This document shows positions 1-7,914 of a stretch of 43,001 bases of DNA, in pieces. Made by a program: the position numbers and the translations under genes. The notes beneath the pieces are model-generated. The model saw nothing but the letters and a program-made list of their open reading frames with translations. It was not told the origin of the DNA and did no database searches. Position 1 is the first letter of the stretch; the number at the start of each line of letters is the position of its first letter. Origin of the DNA: Chitinophagaceae bacterium UBA4857 (GTDB taxonomy: Bacteria > Bacteroidota > Bacteroidia > Chitinophagales > Chitinophagaceae); assembly GCA_002399735.1 (NCBI GenBank), contig DHEF01000036.1, positions 19,945 to 62,945 of the forward strand, written 5' to 3'.

Positions 1-88
1 TCTATTGGCCATTGTGTTTCTAACCCCGAGTTTGGCACAGTGCGTTTGATTCGGGGCAGTACTCCTTATTTTAATTGGGGACGTTAGG
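1..88. repeat. Dispersed repeat, family A arm (copy A1)
   Basis: The first 23 bases are identical to 23406-23428, inside another copy of the same intergenic repeat family. A hairpin follows, with CCCCGA (about 25-30) pairing with TCGGGG about 20 bases on. Then comes a TACTCC...TTTTAATTGGGG segment resembling the ACTCCG/CGGAGT hairpin of the copy at 35306-35418. The conserved core is not seen here and may lie before the window start. Confidence 0.6.
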
Positions 89-201
89 TAATGTTATTGG
101 GCAATATTCGTCAAGTGTTACAATCAACAATTTTAACAAAAAATGCAAGTAACAAAATAACGAATCTTAGTAAATTTAGAATTACGAAAACTGTTGCTAA
201 A

Positions 202-738
202 ATGAAAAAGAGCCTACTATTATTTTTTGTTATACTTTCTGTTTATACTCATGCCCAAAAAAACAAAAATGGAATACTTGAAAATTTTTCAATTAAAAAC
301 AACGATGTTTTTTGGGAGAAAACTTATGCCACTTCCTTGAAGTTTAAACAAGTTGTTACAAACACTAAAATGGCAGGTGTTTTAGATAAACCTGATATTG
401 ATAGCCCAATGATATTTGGGATGCTTTTGCCATTTGAGGGTAATTACCGAGGTACGGGTTACGGATACCTGGAAACTGCTTATTTTATTAGTAAAGGTTT
501 TTTAACGGGCCATACAACAATTAATTACACAAACGACAGTTGTACAGTAACCGTTAAACGTATAGTAAGTTCAACTAAAACAAGTGACCCTTTTGATTTA
601 TTGACAGAACAAAGAAACACCACAACACTTTATAAAACCTCGGCAAGAAGAGAGAAGTTTCGTAACAATTTCAAACAGATAGGGAGAATTATTGATTATA
701 CATTAGATAGCTTTTTTAACCCAATATTTGCGGAATAG
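202..738 (+). CDS. Unknown secreted protein
   Basis: I do not recognise this family. The reading frame is open from 91, but the ATG at 202 is the likelier start because it opens a classic signal peptide (MKKSLLLFFVILSVYTHAQ), typical of Bacteroidota exported proteins; the upstream 37 residues look like non-coding read-through. That gives 178 aa. The mature part has no membrane segment, no cysteine-rich motif and no obvious catalytic signature. It is AT-rich compared with the core genes to the right and sits with other unknown genes and a toxin-antitoxin pair, which suggests accessory DNA. The only plus-strand gene in this block. Confidence 0.6.
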   Translation: MKKSLLLFFVILSVYTHAQKNKNGILENFSIKNNDVFWEKTYATSLKFKQVVTNTKMAGVLDKPDIDSPMIFGMLLPFEGNYRGTGYGYLETAYFISKGFLTGHTTINYTNDSCTVTVKRIVSSTKTSDPFDLLTEQRNTTTLYKTSARREKFRNNFKQIGRIIDYTLDSFFNPIFAE

Positions 739-809
739 TTTTTAACTATTTTCTCAAACAAAGTATAGGAATAAAAGTACCCTTTGCTTTGCATCTTCCT
801 CCACAACTA

Positions 810-1589
810 TTAATTCACTTCTACTCGCAAAATAAAAGGAATTTTATAAAGTCGTTCAAGTTCATCTATTCCTGTAAACGTTTTTAGACTAGGATATTCA
901 ACGGATGAAACAAGTTTACTTTCTTCAATTTCTTTAGCAATTTTCCTGATATCTTTTTCATTTACAAATTCTTTATTAATATTTACTTCCGCAAATGCGG
1001 GAAAAGGATTTGTATCAAGTACTTTCTTCCAACTTTCATCGCCAGTCACACTTAAGTACAACGCTTCCCCATCTGCCTTTGTATAATATTTAACGGAATC
1101 TGCGAAACCTTTTTGCAAAATCTCATTTGCAAATTTTCGCTGTAAAACCGTATCCTCAGATTCTTTAAAATAAATACGTAACGAAAATGTAGTACGCTTT
1201 AAAAATTGAAGGTCTTTTTTACATCTTATATAAACAATGTCATCGTCAGACATGTCTTTTATAACTTCTCCAAAACTAAGTTTCAAAAAATCTTTTTTTG
1301 CATATTTCTTCTGCTCAATGCCATAAAAAGATTCAAAAACCAATGCATCAAATGGTGATGTAATTAAATTTTGGCTCGAATCTAAAGTACCCAAAACTTT
1401 TAGAGAAATTGAATCAGCCTTTTTGGCTTGTTTGTTCATTGATTTAGTTTGGTAATAAACTATATTCTCATCAGTAGTCTTTTGCCAATTTTTACCAGCA
1501 TAATTTCCTGGATCCTTTGTTTGCTGAGCATGAACTGTATGTAAAAACAAACATAACAATACCAGTAATAGTAAATTCTTTTTTTGCAT
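810..1589 (-). CDS. Unknown secreted protein, 259 aa
   Basis: The frame is open to 1679, but the Met at 1589 opens a strong signal peptide (MQKKNLLLLVLLCLFLHTVHAQQ region), so I choose this start; the longer form would overlap the upstream gene. Charged, lysine-rich mature region without membrane helices or a motif I can name. Aromatic-rich stretches such as FDALVFESFYG near residue 80 show no catalytic pattern. It lies 58 bp after the membrane-protein gene at 1648-2364 on the same strand and is probably co-transcribed with it. Function unknown. Confidence 0.6.
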   Translation of the reverse strand: MQKKNLLLLVLLCLFLHTVHAQQTKDPGNYAGKNWQKTTDENIVYYQTKSMNKQAKKADSISLKVLGTLDSSQNLITSPFDALVFESFYGIEQKKYAKKDFLKLSFGEVIKDMSDDDIVYIRCKKDLQFLKRTTFSLRIYFKESEDTVLQRKFANEILQKGFADSVKYYTKADGEALYLSVTGDESWKKVLDTNPFPAFAEVNINKEFVNEKDIRKIAKEIEESKLVSSVEYPSLKTFTGIDELERLYKIPFILRVEVN

Positions 1590-1647
1590 GTTGTAAATTA
1601 TTTTCTTACTGATTGGTAAACCATTACCATCATTATACATCTTCAAA

Positions 1648-2364
1648 TCATTCGTAATACCTTGCAAAGATATTTCCATTTTTACGTTCTGCTAAGTAGA
1701 CAACATTCTCTTCGCCTGAAATAATAGGTTTAAAAATCAGCACTTCGTCCACAATTGCAACATTAGCTTTTGTACAACTGTCAATATTTATACTCCCCCT
1801 ATACCCTTCATCTAAAAGTTGATAATTTGTATCTGAAAAAATAAAGCTGATTAAATTTTCGCTTTGTATAAAGCTTGTTACTATACCAATACTATCAACA
1901 ATATGCTCTGCCAGTTTTTTATCGGGATAAAAACCACTATGAACTCCTTTTTGATAACCCCAGACTTTTGTACAAAGCTGCACCGCCCAGTTATTAGGAG
2001 TTTGTGTTAAGAATTCAATCCCTAAAACAATACAACCGGAAGTAGAATTATAAACTCTATACTCTTTGTCCAAATTATAAAACTCAGCAGATGGCATACC
2101 TATATTTTTCAATGTCCCTTCTCCTGAAAAATAATCTTTGGCACCAGAGAAAAAACTAAACAACGGTATTATTGTCCAAGCGGAAAAACACAATAAGTAC
2201 CATTTATAATTTGATTTACGGTAAACTAAAATGATTAAAACAACCAACCAATACAAAAACCCAAATGGTATGGTAAAAAAGAAAATAAAGGTTAGCCAGG
2301 ACGAAATTAACGCTGTCCAAAAGAAAATATCTGTCCGTTTATTATTGTTTATTGCTGATTCCAT
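1648..2364 (-). CDS. Unknown membrane protein, 238 aa
   Basis: The first 80 residues hold two to three hydrophobic helices (for example TALISSWLTFIFFFTIPFGF and LYWLVVLIILVYR, then WYLLCFSAWTIIPLFSFF). They are followed by a soluble domain of about 150 residues that ends in an aromatic ARYYE tail. I recognise no family. The start ATG at 2364 is preceded by an AT-rich stretch and is the first Met of the frame. Probably the first gene of a two-gene unit with the secreted protein at 810-1589. AT-rich composition and lack of recognisable relatives fit an accessory block. Confidence 0.6.
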   Translation of the reverse strand: MESAINNNKRTDIFFWTALISSWLTFIFFFTIPFGFLYWLVVLIILVYRKSNYKWYLLCFSAWTIIPLFSFFSGAKDYFSGEGTLKNIGMPSAEFYNLDKEYRVYNSTSGCIVLGIEFLTQTPNNWAVQLCTKVWGYQKGVHSGFYPDKKLAEHIVDSIGIVTSFIQSENLISFIFSDTNYQLLDEGYRGSINIDSCTKANVAIVDEVLIFKPIISGEENVVYLAERKNGNIFARYYE

Positions 2365-2419
2365 TTAAATGTTGTAATAAACAAGAGATGCAAGGGATTA
2401 GGTTTTACATAAACATTAA

Positions 2420-2719
2420 CTAGTAAATTAAAGGCTCCATTTTTGTATGCCTTACTCTTAAAATACGTATTACATTTTTTTGATACCGGTAAACAATTCT
2501 GTAATGATGTATTTCAAAAGCCCGATAACTACCATCATTCTTTTCTTTAAATTTATCAGGATTATAATATTCTGGGTTAGTTATTGCCTTTTCAGCAGCA
2601 GTAATAATATCGCTGACAACTTTACCAGCATTTTGGGGAGAATCCTTGCTAATGTAACTATATAGTACCCTTATATGAAGTTGCGAACGTTTCGTCCATA
2701 CCAATTTGTACTTCACCAT
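2420..2719 (-). CDS. ParE/RelE-family toxin
   Basis: 99 aa, the usual size for the family. The ParE/RelE fold signature is clear: a basic N-terminal strand (KYKLVWTKRSQLHI), two helices, a central R-A-F-E-I strand, and the typical C-terminal hairpin YRIVYRYQ...IRILRVRHTKMEP. RelE proteins of this type cut mRNA at the ribosome, whereas ParE proteins poison gyrase; the sequence alone does not separate these. The ATG overlaps the end of the antitoxin gene by 7 nt, so the two are translationally coupled in the antitoxin-first order normal for type II modules. Expected to be neutralised by the 72-aa neighbour. Confidence 0.85.
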   Translation of the reverse strand: MVKYKLVWTKRSQLHIRVLYSYISKDSPQNAGKVVSDIITAAEKAITNPEYYNPDKFKEKNDGSYRAFEIHHYRIVYRYQKNVIRILRVRHTKMEPLIY

Positions 2720-2931
2720 CCTTTTATCATTTTCTTAAATGCAGCGTTACTTACAAAGTCACCTTTAGCATATTCTGCTTCCGCTTCATTTAATTCCTGA
2801 TTATATTGTTCTACACTAATACGTTCACCTTCAATATCATCTTCTAACAAAGCATAAATTGCTTTTAATTTTTTCTCATCCACTACTTTCATGTAGTCCA
2901 CCAACTTTCTTCTAATTGCAACTGTACTCAT
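2713..2931 (-). CDS. Antitoxin of the ParE/RelE pair
   Basis: 72 aa and acidic in its C-terminal half. The N-terminal part (STVAIRRKLVDYMKVVDEKKLKAIYALLEDDI) is a short helical dimerisation/DNA-binding-type region seen in small Bacteroidota antitoxins. The acidic segment around EQYNQELNEAEAEYAKGD would wrap the toxin. It is upstream of and overlaps the toxin gene by 7 nt. Such antitoxins usually repress their own operon; no clear operator palindrome was picked out in the AT-rich 100 bp upstream. Assignment rests on position and composition more than on a diagnostic motif. Confidence 0.75.
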   Translation of the reverse strand: MSTVAIRRKLVDYMKVVDEKKLKAIYALLEDDIEGERISVEQYNQELNEAEAEYAKGDFVSNAAFKKMIKGW

Positions 2932-3032
2932 AATGCTCTTTTTCTGTATCCGAATTTACACTTTTTTCTTTAAACTTTTTCGGGCTCTAATATTCCAAAT
3001 ATGTAATAAAATATATAATAATTACTGTCCTT

Positions 3033-3596
3033 TCAAGTATTTCTATTTTCAAAAAACACTGTTTCTCCATCCATTAAAAATGCAATTTTAAACCAGCCCG
3101 CTTTCATCTTGTAAATCGATTCAATATCCGCTTGATCAACTCCCTTTATTAAGCTCTTAAGTTCCCCTGAAACGAAAGTATTTTGATTATACTCCTCTAT
3201 CTCAAAATGCACTAATTGCATAATGCTTTCTTTCAACTTTCTAAAATCATCTTTTCCTAACTTTATAACTGCTGCGGACGCATAATCTCCATGTATATCC
3301 GGATAAGATGCATCCTTTTTCAATATCTTAGTTTTTGAAGGTAGTTTAACTTCTGTGTAAAATTCAAACTCCTCTTTGTAAAAACTATCTAATGGATATA
3401 TGGCTGTATAGGTGCTAAAAAATGAATACCCTATTAATAAAATAATGTAACCAATATTTATTTTTTTGCTTGTAGCAATAGTAAGTTTATCTGCGTAAAT
3501 CAATCGATTTCTTATTGGCCTGTAAATGAGGTAGATTATCCAACCAAAAAAGCCAGTTAAAAGGCTAATAATAATAAAAAGCAATATAAACCCCAC
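3033..3596 (-). CDS. Unknown two-helix membrane protein, GTG start
   Basis: 187 aa beginning at a GTG (complement of CAC at 3594-3596); no usable ATG lies near the start, and the first residues already form a membrane helix (GFILLFIIISLLTGFFGWIIYLIY). A second helix (INIGYIILLIGYSFFSTYTAIY) follows at about residues 47-68, then a soluble domain of about 115 residues with alternating charge and no motif I recognise. It lies 101 bp upstream of the antitoxin on the same strand and may be separately transcribed. AT-rich like the rest of this block. Confidence 0.6.
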   Translation of the reverse strand: MGFILLFIIISLLTGFFGWIIYLIYRPIRNRLIYADKLTIATSKKINIGYIILLIGYSFFSTYTAIYPLDSFYKEEFEFYTEVKLPSKTKILKKDASYPDIHGDYASAAVIKLGKDDFRKLKESIMQLVHFEIEEYNQNTFVSGELKSLIKGVDQADIESIYKMKAGWFKIAFLMDGETVFFENRNT

Positions 3597-3639
3597 GTAA
3601 ATAAATTTTACTATTTATAAATACTTGTCGCATCAATAC

Positions 3640-3785
3640 AGTTGATTAGCGAACAGAAAGTACCGCCGACAAGTCGGGGTGTACCTTGCACTACTTGTTC
3701 CGCTTTGCGGAAATGTTGAGTAAAGTTACAGGTGCACAAGAGTGCGACGCAACAGACGATGATAGTAGCACTGCAGCTGGTTACA
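3640..3785 (+). repeat. Dispersed repeat family A, copy A2
   Basis: Holds the core AGAGTGCGACGCAACAGACGATGATAGTAG at 3740-3769 and ends in CACTGCAGCTGG. Its left arm carries two unrelated hairpins: CCGAC-AA-GTCGG near 3666, and TTCCGC-TTT-GCGGAA at 3699-3713. An arm segment AATGTTGAGTA..AAGTTAC recurs at about 6300-6320. Together with A1 this copy brackets the accessory genes at 0.2-3.6 kb. Confidence 0.75.
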
Positions 3786-3794
3786 TAAAAATAA

Positions 3795-3818
3795 AAAAGG
3801 CCCTTGTAAGAGCCTTTT
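3795..3818 (-). terminator. Rho-independent terminator of the ddl-PASTA-rhodanese run
   Basis: AAAAGGC (3795-3801) pairs with GCCTTTT (3812-3818), with an inner CTT/AAG extension. On the minus strand the hairpin is followed by CTTTTTTATTTTT. It sits 8 bp after the rhodanese stop codon. Confidence 0.8.
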
Positions 3819-3825
3819 AAAAATT

Positions 3826-4134
3826 TTAACCGCCAAACTTTTCCTGCCAGGCTAACATACCGCCTACCAGGTTTTTGGTATTTTCAAAACCCAGCGAGTC
3901 CAGTACCATACAGGCTTGTCCACTACGGTTACCACTGCGGCAATACACAATTAACTCCTGGTCTTTAAAAGCTTCCAGTTCGTCGGTTTGCATATCACGT
4001 ATTTGCCCTAACGGCACTAGTACGCCACCAATATTAAACTCTTCATGTTCGTGTGGTTCACGTACATCTACAATGTTAATGGTTTCGCCGGCATCTATAC
4101 GTGCCTTTAATTCGTCTATGGTAATTGTTTGCAT
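3826..4134 (-). CDS. Single-domain rhodanese (sulfurtransferase)
   Basis: 102 aa, the normal length of a stand-alone rhodanese. It shows the conserved D-V-R-E-P-x-E motif (NIVDVREPHEHEEF) near residue 24 and the active-site loop VYCRSGNRSGQA with catalytic Cys near residue 65, plus the C-terminal GGMLAWQ. These proteins carry a persulfide on the Cys and pass sulfur to acceptors such as thiolation factors or cyanide; the natural substrate here is not known. No signal peptide, so cytoplasmic. It begins 12 bp after the PASTA gene and ends at a terminator, so it is the last gene of the ddl run. Confidence 0.9.
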   Translation of the reverse strand: MQTITIDELKARIDAGETINIVDVREPHEHEEFNIGGVLVPLGQIRDMQTDELEAFKDQELIVYCRSGNRSGQACMVLDSLGFENTKNLVGGMLAWQEKFGG

Positions 4135-4146
4135 AAAAATATATTT

Positions 4147-4965
4147 TTAATCTTCTGTTCCAATTGGTGGCATAATGGCTTTTAAAGTATCAATAGCCGG
4201 TTTATCGGTTTGTAATTTAATATCCATTAACTGGCCCGATCTTATACGACGGAATTTTTTATCATCATCGTAACGCTCGGGGCTTTGCCAGTAAATGTAA
4301 GCATTACAGGTATCTGCTATCCCATCGGCAATTACTACGCCAAGCCCTAATCCGTTAGCCTGTAATTCGGCTACTGCATCGCAATAGGTTTTGCCAACTA
4401 ATTGCGGTACTACAAATTCTCTGTCGCCAATACCATTACCCAATACAAGATCAATACGGCTGCCCATTTGTATTTTGGTACCGGGTGCTATTGGTGCCCC
4501 GTTGTAACGTTGTTCTAATACCGAGTTGCGTGCAAAGTCGGGTTTAAAAGTGGTATCGCCTATTTTTAAACCGGCAGCTTTTAAAGCCATCTCCGCACTG
4601 CGAAAACTATAGCCAACTATGTTTGGCATATCAATAGGTGGTGCTACGGCACGGTTAATAGTTAAGTAAACCGTACGGTTATTTTTCACCAGTTCATCGC
4701 CTTCGGGTACTTGTTTTAAAACAGTAAGCGGTTTAGTAGTATCGGTATAAACCGAATCCTGTATCACAACTTCAAAACCTGCTTTTGATAAAATTTTCTC
4801 CGCTTCATCGTAACTTTTTCCGGTTACATAAGGCACCGTCGAAGATTCGCTATGGTTGGTTATCCACTTTAACGAAAAAACGAAAAGAAAAAATATGATA
4901 ACCATTAATGCAATACCTGCCAGTATGTTTACCCATAATGGGCGGGTAGTAATAAATTTAAACAT
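4147..4965 (-). CDS. Membrane-anchored PASTA-domain protein
   Basis: The frame is open from 4986, but the Met at 4965 (MFKFITTRPLWVN) is the start typical of Bacteroidota homologues. The order is a short cytoplasmic N-terminus, one membrane helix (about residues 13-32), then three extracytoplasmic PASTA repeats beginning near VPYVTGKSYDEAEKIL, MPNIVGYSFRSAEMAL and VPQLVGKTYCDAVAEL, and a proline-rich tail. PASTA domains bind peptidoglycan fragments in Gram-positive kinases and PBPs. Here there is no kinase or transpeptidase domain, so it is probably a wall-sensing or structural accessory. Its place right after ddl, a peptidoglycan-precursor gene, supports a cell-wall role. 272 aa. Confidence 0.85.
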   Translation of the reverse strand: MFKFITTRPLWVNILAGIALMVIIFFLFVFSLKWITNHSESSTVPYVTGKSYDEAEKILSKAGFEVVIQDSVYTDTTKPLTVLKQVPEGDELVKNNRTVYLTINRAVAPPIDMPNIVGYSFRSAEMALKAAGLKIGDTTFKPDFARNSVLEQRYNGAPIAPGTKIQMGSRIDLVLGNGIGDREFVVPQLVGKTYCDAVAELQANGLGLGVVIADGIADTCNAYIYWQSPERYDDDKKFRRIRSGQLMDIKLQTDKPAIDTLKAIMPPIGTED

Positions 4966-5020
4966 GTAACTATTTATGTTTAACAATAATTTGGGCTATG
5001 TGCTTTGTTGGGTTTGCAAG

Positions 5021-6007
5021 TTATGCAAAACACTCGTTTAACAATTTAGCATAAAATTCTTTCAAACTCCATCCCATTTCTTTTACCTGCTGCGGCACAA
5101 TGCTGGCCTCACTTTGGCCGGGTATGGTATTTATCTCCAGCATATATGGTTGGCCACTGGCTTCGTCGTAAATAAAATCGATGCGTATTACACCCCGGCA
5201 GTTAAACACTGCATAAATTTTTTGTGCTGCTTCGCGTACCTGGTTGGCAATACTTTCGTCTACCTGTGCGGGTGTTATTTCGGTTGATTTACCTTCATAT
5301 TTTGCTTCAAAGTCAAAAAAGTCTTTACTATCGTGTGCCTTAACCTCCGTAAGAGGCAATACAATAATATTACCTTCGGTTTTAAACACACCAACCGTAA
5401 ATTCGCGGCCGCTTATCATTTGCTCTACCAATACCTGATCGTCTTCGTTAAAAGCTTTGTCAATAGCCGCTTGCAGATCCTGCGGTTGTGATACCTTACT
5501 CATACCAATGCTGGAACCACCATTAGCCGGTTTTACAAACACCGGTAAGGTAAGCTGTTGCAAAATAGCATCGCAATTATAACTGTTATTTTTATACAAG
5601 TGTACCGATTCGGCTACACCAATGCCCGCCATTTTAGCCACCGCAACCGTAAACCTTTTATTAAAAGTAATGGCCGATGTGGTTGCATCGCAACTGGTGT
5701 AAGGTATTTTAAGCATATCAAAATAGCCTTGTAGTTTACCATCCTCGCCGGGAGTACCGTGCATAGCAATAAATACTGCATCAAATTTTATATGCTGACC
5801 ATCTAAGGGTAGGGAAAAATCGTTTTTGTTTACAGCTACTTTACGACCATCGGCAACATCGTAAAACCAACCGTTTTTTGTAAGATCTATTCTGTAAACA
5901 TTATATAAGCTTTTGTCTAAATTATTCTCAATAGTGGCCGCGGTTTTATACGATATAACAGCTTCGCCGGAAAAGCCCCCGGTAACCAGGGCTATATTTT
6001 TCTTCAT
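5021..6007 (-). CDS. ddl: D-alanine--D-alanine ligase
   Basis: ATP-grasp enzyme that joins two D-alanines for the peptidoglycan stem peptide, in the cytoplasm. Start at 6007 (MKKNIALVTGGFSGEA) rather than the longer frame to 6031, because this is the canonical beginning of the fold; 328 aa. Visible signatures: MHGTPGEDGKLQGYFDMLKIPYT (D-Ala site), PVFVKPANGGSSIGMSKV (ATP-grasp loop), EQMISGREFTVGV and the C-terminal metal-binding RIDFIYDE..PYMLEINTIPG. All key motifs appear intact. First gene of a minus-strand run with the PASTA protein (55 bp gap) and rhodanese. Its own promoter should lie in the 370-bp gap upstream. Confidence 0.95.
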   Translation of the reverse strand: MKKNIALVTGGFSGEAVISYKTAATIENNLDKSLYNVYRIDLTKNGWFYDVADGRKVAVNKNDFSLPLDGQHIKFDAVFIAMHGTPGEDGKLQGYFDMLKIPYTSCDATTSAITFNKRFTVAVAKMAGIGVAESVHLYKNNSYNCDAILQQLTLPVFVKPANGGSSIGMSKVSQPQDLQAAIDKAFNEDDQVLVEQMISGREFTVGVFKTEGNIIVLPLTEVKAHDSKDFFDFEAKYEGKSTEITPAQVDESIANQVREAAQKIYAVFNCRGVIRIDFIYDEASGQPYMLEINTIPGQSEASIVPQQVKEMGWSLKEFYAKLLNECFA

Positions 6008-6377
6008 ATTCTTTGCCTGTTTTAATAACACAAATATTATTGAAAAAAAGGGTAACAGAAAATAAAATGTACAGGAACAGTTTTATACCCCGATAAACAG
6101 GAATTAAACAAACGAACAGTGCCTATAAGTATTGTAACACAGCCTTCGGCATGAGTTATTTTAACCAGTTTTTGGCAAATAGACACCGGCTAAAAATAAT
6201 AAAGGTGAAGACCGTGATTGGTGCTTCACCTTTTTACGACGGGAAATATCACCCGCCTGCTAAATACAACCGAAGTTGTGTGCATTCAATCCTTTGATGA
6301 ATGTTGAGTACAAGTTACTTTATAAAACGACTGTTTCCTAAAAATTTTATACACATTATGCGGTAAAATGCGGCTGC
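6008..6377. other. 370-bp gap with several hairpins and no gene
   Basis: Lies between the ferredoxin stop and the ddl start. It holds the terminator at 6201-6233, an ACAAC-CGAA-GTTGT hairpin at 6266-6279, a CATTCA/TGAATG inverted pair at 6283-6302, and a segment AATGTTGAGTA..AAGTTAC (about 6300-6320) that recurs in the arm of repeat A2. I found no convincing open reading frame and no tRNA fold. The ddl promoter is expected here but I see no exact TAnnTTTG close to it. Confidence 0.5.
6201..6233 (-). terminator. Terminator after the ferredoxin gene
   Basis: AAAGGTGAAG (6201-6210) pairs perfectly with CTTCACCTTT (6224-6233). On the minus strand the stem is followed by ATTATTTTTA. It lies about 145 bp after the ferredoxin stop, so the 3' untranslated part would be long. 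Confidence 0.7.
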
Positions 6378-6725
6378 TTAAACGTGTAACTTTTCTTTCT
6401 TCTCCAATAGCTCGGCCACCGTTTCCTGGTACATTTCATCAGGTACGCAACAATCTACCGGGCATACTGCCGCACATTGTGGTTCCTCATGAAAACCCTG
6501 ACATTCGGTACACTTATTAGGCGAAATAAAGTAAACATCCACACTAACTGGATCATTTTTTACATGCGCATCTATTTGTGTACCATCCATTAAGGTAAAC
6601 ATACCGGTTACACCGGTACCATCGGCCACGGCCCACTCTACCCCACCTTCATAAATTGCATTATTAGGACACTCCGGTTCGCAAGCGCCACAATTTATAC
6701 ACTCATCTGTAATCTTAATTGCCAT
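6378..6725 (-). CDS. 2[4Fe-4S] ferredoxin
   Basis: 115 aa. First cluster motif CINCGACEPECP (residues about 10-21); second cluster motif CTECQGFHEEPQCAAVCPVD (about 73-92), with the longer insertion between cysteines 2 and 3 typical of Chromatium/YfhL-type ferredoxins. A small electron carrier in the cytoplasm. Transcribed divergently from the acyl-CoA reductase gene with a shared palindromic promoter, which suggests the two are expressed together. Whether they are redox partners is not shown by the sequence, because LuxC enzymes normally use NADPH. Confidence 0.9.
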   Translation of the reverse strand: MAIKITDECINCGACEPECPNNAIYEGGVEWAVADGTGVTGMFTLMDGTQIDAHVKNDPVSVDVYFISPNKCTECQGFHEEPQCAAVCPVDCCVPDEMYQETVAELLEKKEKLHV

Positions 6726-6751
6726 AATTTGAACTAATTAATCCGTTGAAC

Positions 6752-6791
6752 TTACTTTTGCAAAATTACGCACAACGAAATGCAAAAGTAA
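6752..6791. promoter_or_regulatory. Face-to-face divergent promoters in a perfect palindrome
   Basis: TTACTTTTGCA (6752-6762) and TGCAAAAGTAA (6781-6791) form a perfect 11-bp inverted repeat with an 18-bp spacer. Each arm contains TACTTTTG, an exact match to the Bacteroidota -7 box TAnnTTTG, one per strand. A TTG about 20-21 bp upstream of each box (6729-6731 on plus; about 6810 on minus) fits the -33 element. The two polymerases would point toward each other and overlap. Confidence 0.65.
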
Positions 6792-6801
6792 ACCTTTGGC
6801 A

Positions 6802-7830
6802 ATGATTTTACAAGAACGAATACAGGCATTAGCAAGTTTAGGAAAATATATTCAGCAAAACGATGAAAACTGGCAGGAAGCCATGGAGCGGGCCGGCAGG
6901 CAGAACGGGTGGTTTACACCAGAGTTTATAACCCTGGCGGCTAACCAGATAGCCAATAGTTTTTTACAGCAATCGGTATTGCAAAACTGGTCACAAAGCT
7001 ATGGCGTAAGCGACAATGCATTGGCCATACCTAAAAATGTGGGCATTGTGATGGCCGGCAATATCCCACTGGTTGGTTTTCACGATTTTTTATCGGTTTT
7101 CATCAGTGGCCATAAATCGGTTATAAAAGCTTCTTCCAAAGACGATGTACTTATAAAACATTTGGTAGCCAAACTCATTGACATTAACCCGGCTGTGCAG
7201 GATTATGTTTCTTTTGCCGAGATGCTTAAAAACTGCGATGCCTACATTGCCACCGGCAGCAACAACTCCGCCGGCTATTTTGATTATTATTTTGGCAAAT
7301 ACCCAAATCTTATCCGCCGTAACCGTACATCGGTAGGCATACTTACAGGTACCGAAACTACCGAGCAACTCACACAACTAGCCGATGATGTGTACCTGTA
7401 TTTTGGCTTAGGCTGCCGCAATGTTACCCATATTTATGTGCCGCATGATTACGATTTTGTTCCGCTGTTAAGGGCTTTTGATAAATACAATCACCTGGCC
7501 GATAACCACAAGTATAAAAACAACTACGATTATAACCTGGCTATTTATATATTAAATAAGCAGTATTATATGAGCAACCCATCGTTGTTGCTGGTAGAAA
7601 ACGAGAATCATTTTTCGCCTATTGCCCAGTTAAATTATAGTTTTTACAAGGATAAAACTGAGTTGGCCGGTCTTGATACCGATACCAATATTCAGTGTAT
7701 TGTAAGCGAGCAACATATACCCTTTGGCCAATCGCAGTTACCGGGTATTGCCAATTATGCCGACGGTGCGGATACTATGGAGTTTTTAAAAAGCCTTGGC
7801 CTCCCAAACCCCTCCGAAGGAGGGGCTTAG
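6802..7830 (+). CDS. LuxC-like acyl-CoA reductase
   Basis: The family reduces acyl-CoA or acyl thioesters to aldehydes with NADPH, via a catalytic Cys in an aldehyde-dehydrogenase fold. Features seen: VGIVMAGNIPLVGFHDFLSV (nucleotide-binding/LuxC signature), SSKDDVLIKHLV, AYIATGSNNSAGYFDYYFGK, and the FGLGCRNVTHIYVP segment holding the probable catalytic Cys near residue 210. The ATG at 6802 is preferred over the TTG at 6796. 342 aa, shorter than Vibrio LuxC. No luxAB, luxD or luxE nearby, so bioluminescence is not implied. The last ten residues (LPNPSEGGA) are encoded by a perfect hairpin and look like an added tail. Confidence 0.85.
   Translation: MILQERIQALASLGKYIQQNDENWQEAMERAGRQNGWFTPEFITLAANQIANSFLQQSVLQNWSQSYGVSDNALAIPKNVGIVMAGNIPLVGFHDFLSVFISGHKSVIKASSKDDVLIKHLVAKLIDINPAVQDYVSFAEMLKNCDAYIATGSNNSAGYFDYYFGKYPNLIRRNRTSVGILTGTETTEQLTQLADDVYLYFGLGCRNVTHIYVPHDYDFVPLLRAFDKYNHLADNHKYKNNYDYNLAIYILNKQYYMSNPSLLLVENENHFSPIAQLNYSFYKDKTELAGLDTDTNIQCIVSEQHIPFGQSQLPGIANYADGADTMEFLKSLGLPNPSEGGA
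7809..7825. repeat. Perfect hairpin forming the reading-frame tail of luxC
   Basis: CCCCTCC (7809-7815) pairs with GGAGGGG (7819-7825) around GAA, immediately before the TAG stop. Much more GC-rich than its surroundings. It could work as a weak terminator but lacks a T run. Confidence 0.7.
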
Positions 7831-7914
7831 AACCATATAAATTATGCGTTTATTTCATTGCTTAAACAACTCATAATTTATTGAAGTGCCTATTAATTTG
7901 TAATTAGTTTTTTG

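Noticed and set aside
4855..4866. TTATCCACT resembling a DnaA box
   Set aside because: Single site inside the PASTA coding region with no cluster or AT-rich unwinding region, so no origin is supported.
6201..6302. tRNA or riboswitch in the hairpin-rich gap before ddl
   Set aside because: No cloverleaf or CCA end and no recognisable riboswitch core; the hairpins are short and separate, and one is a clear terminator.
6796..7830. Bioluminescence system suggested by the LuxC-like reductase
   Set aside because: No luciferase subunits, acyltransferase or synthetase are nearby; LuxC-like reductases are widespread in dark bacteria.
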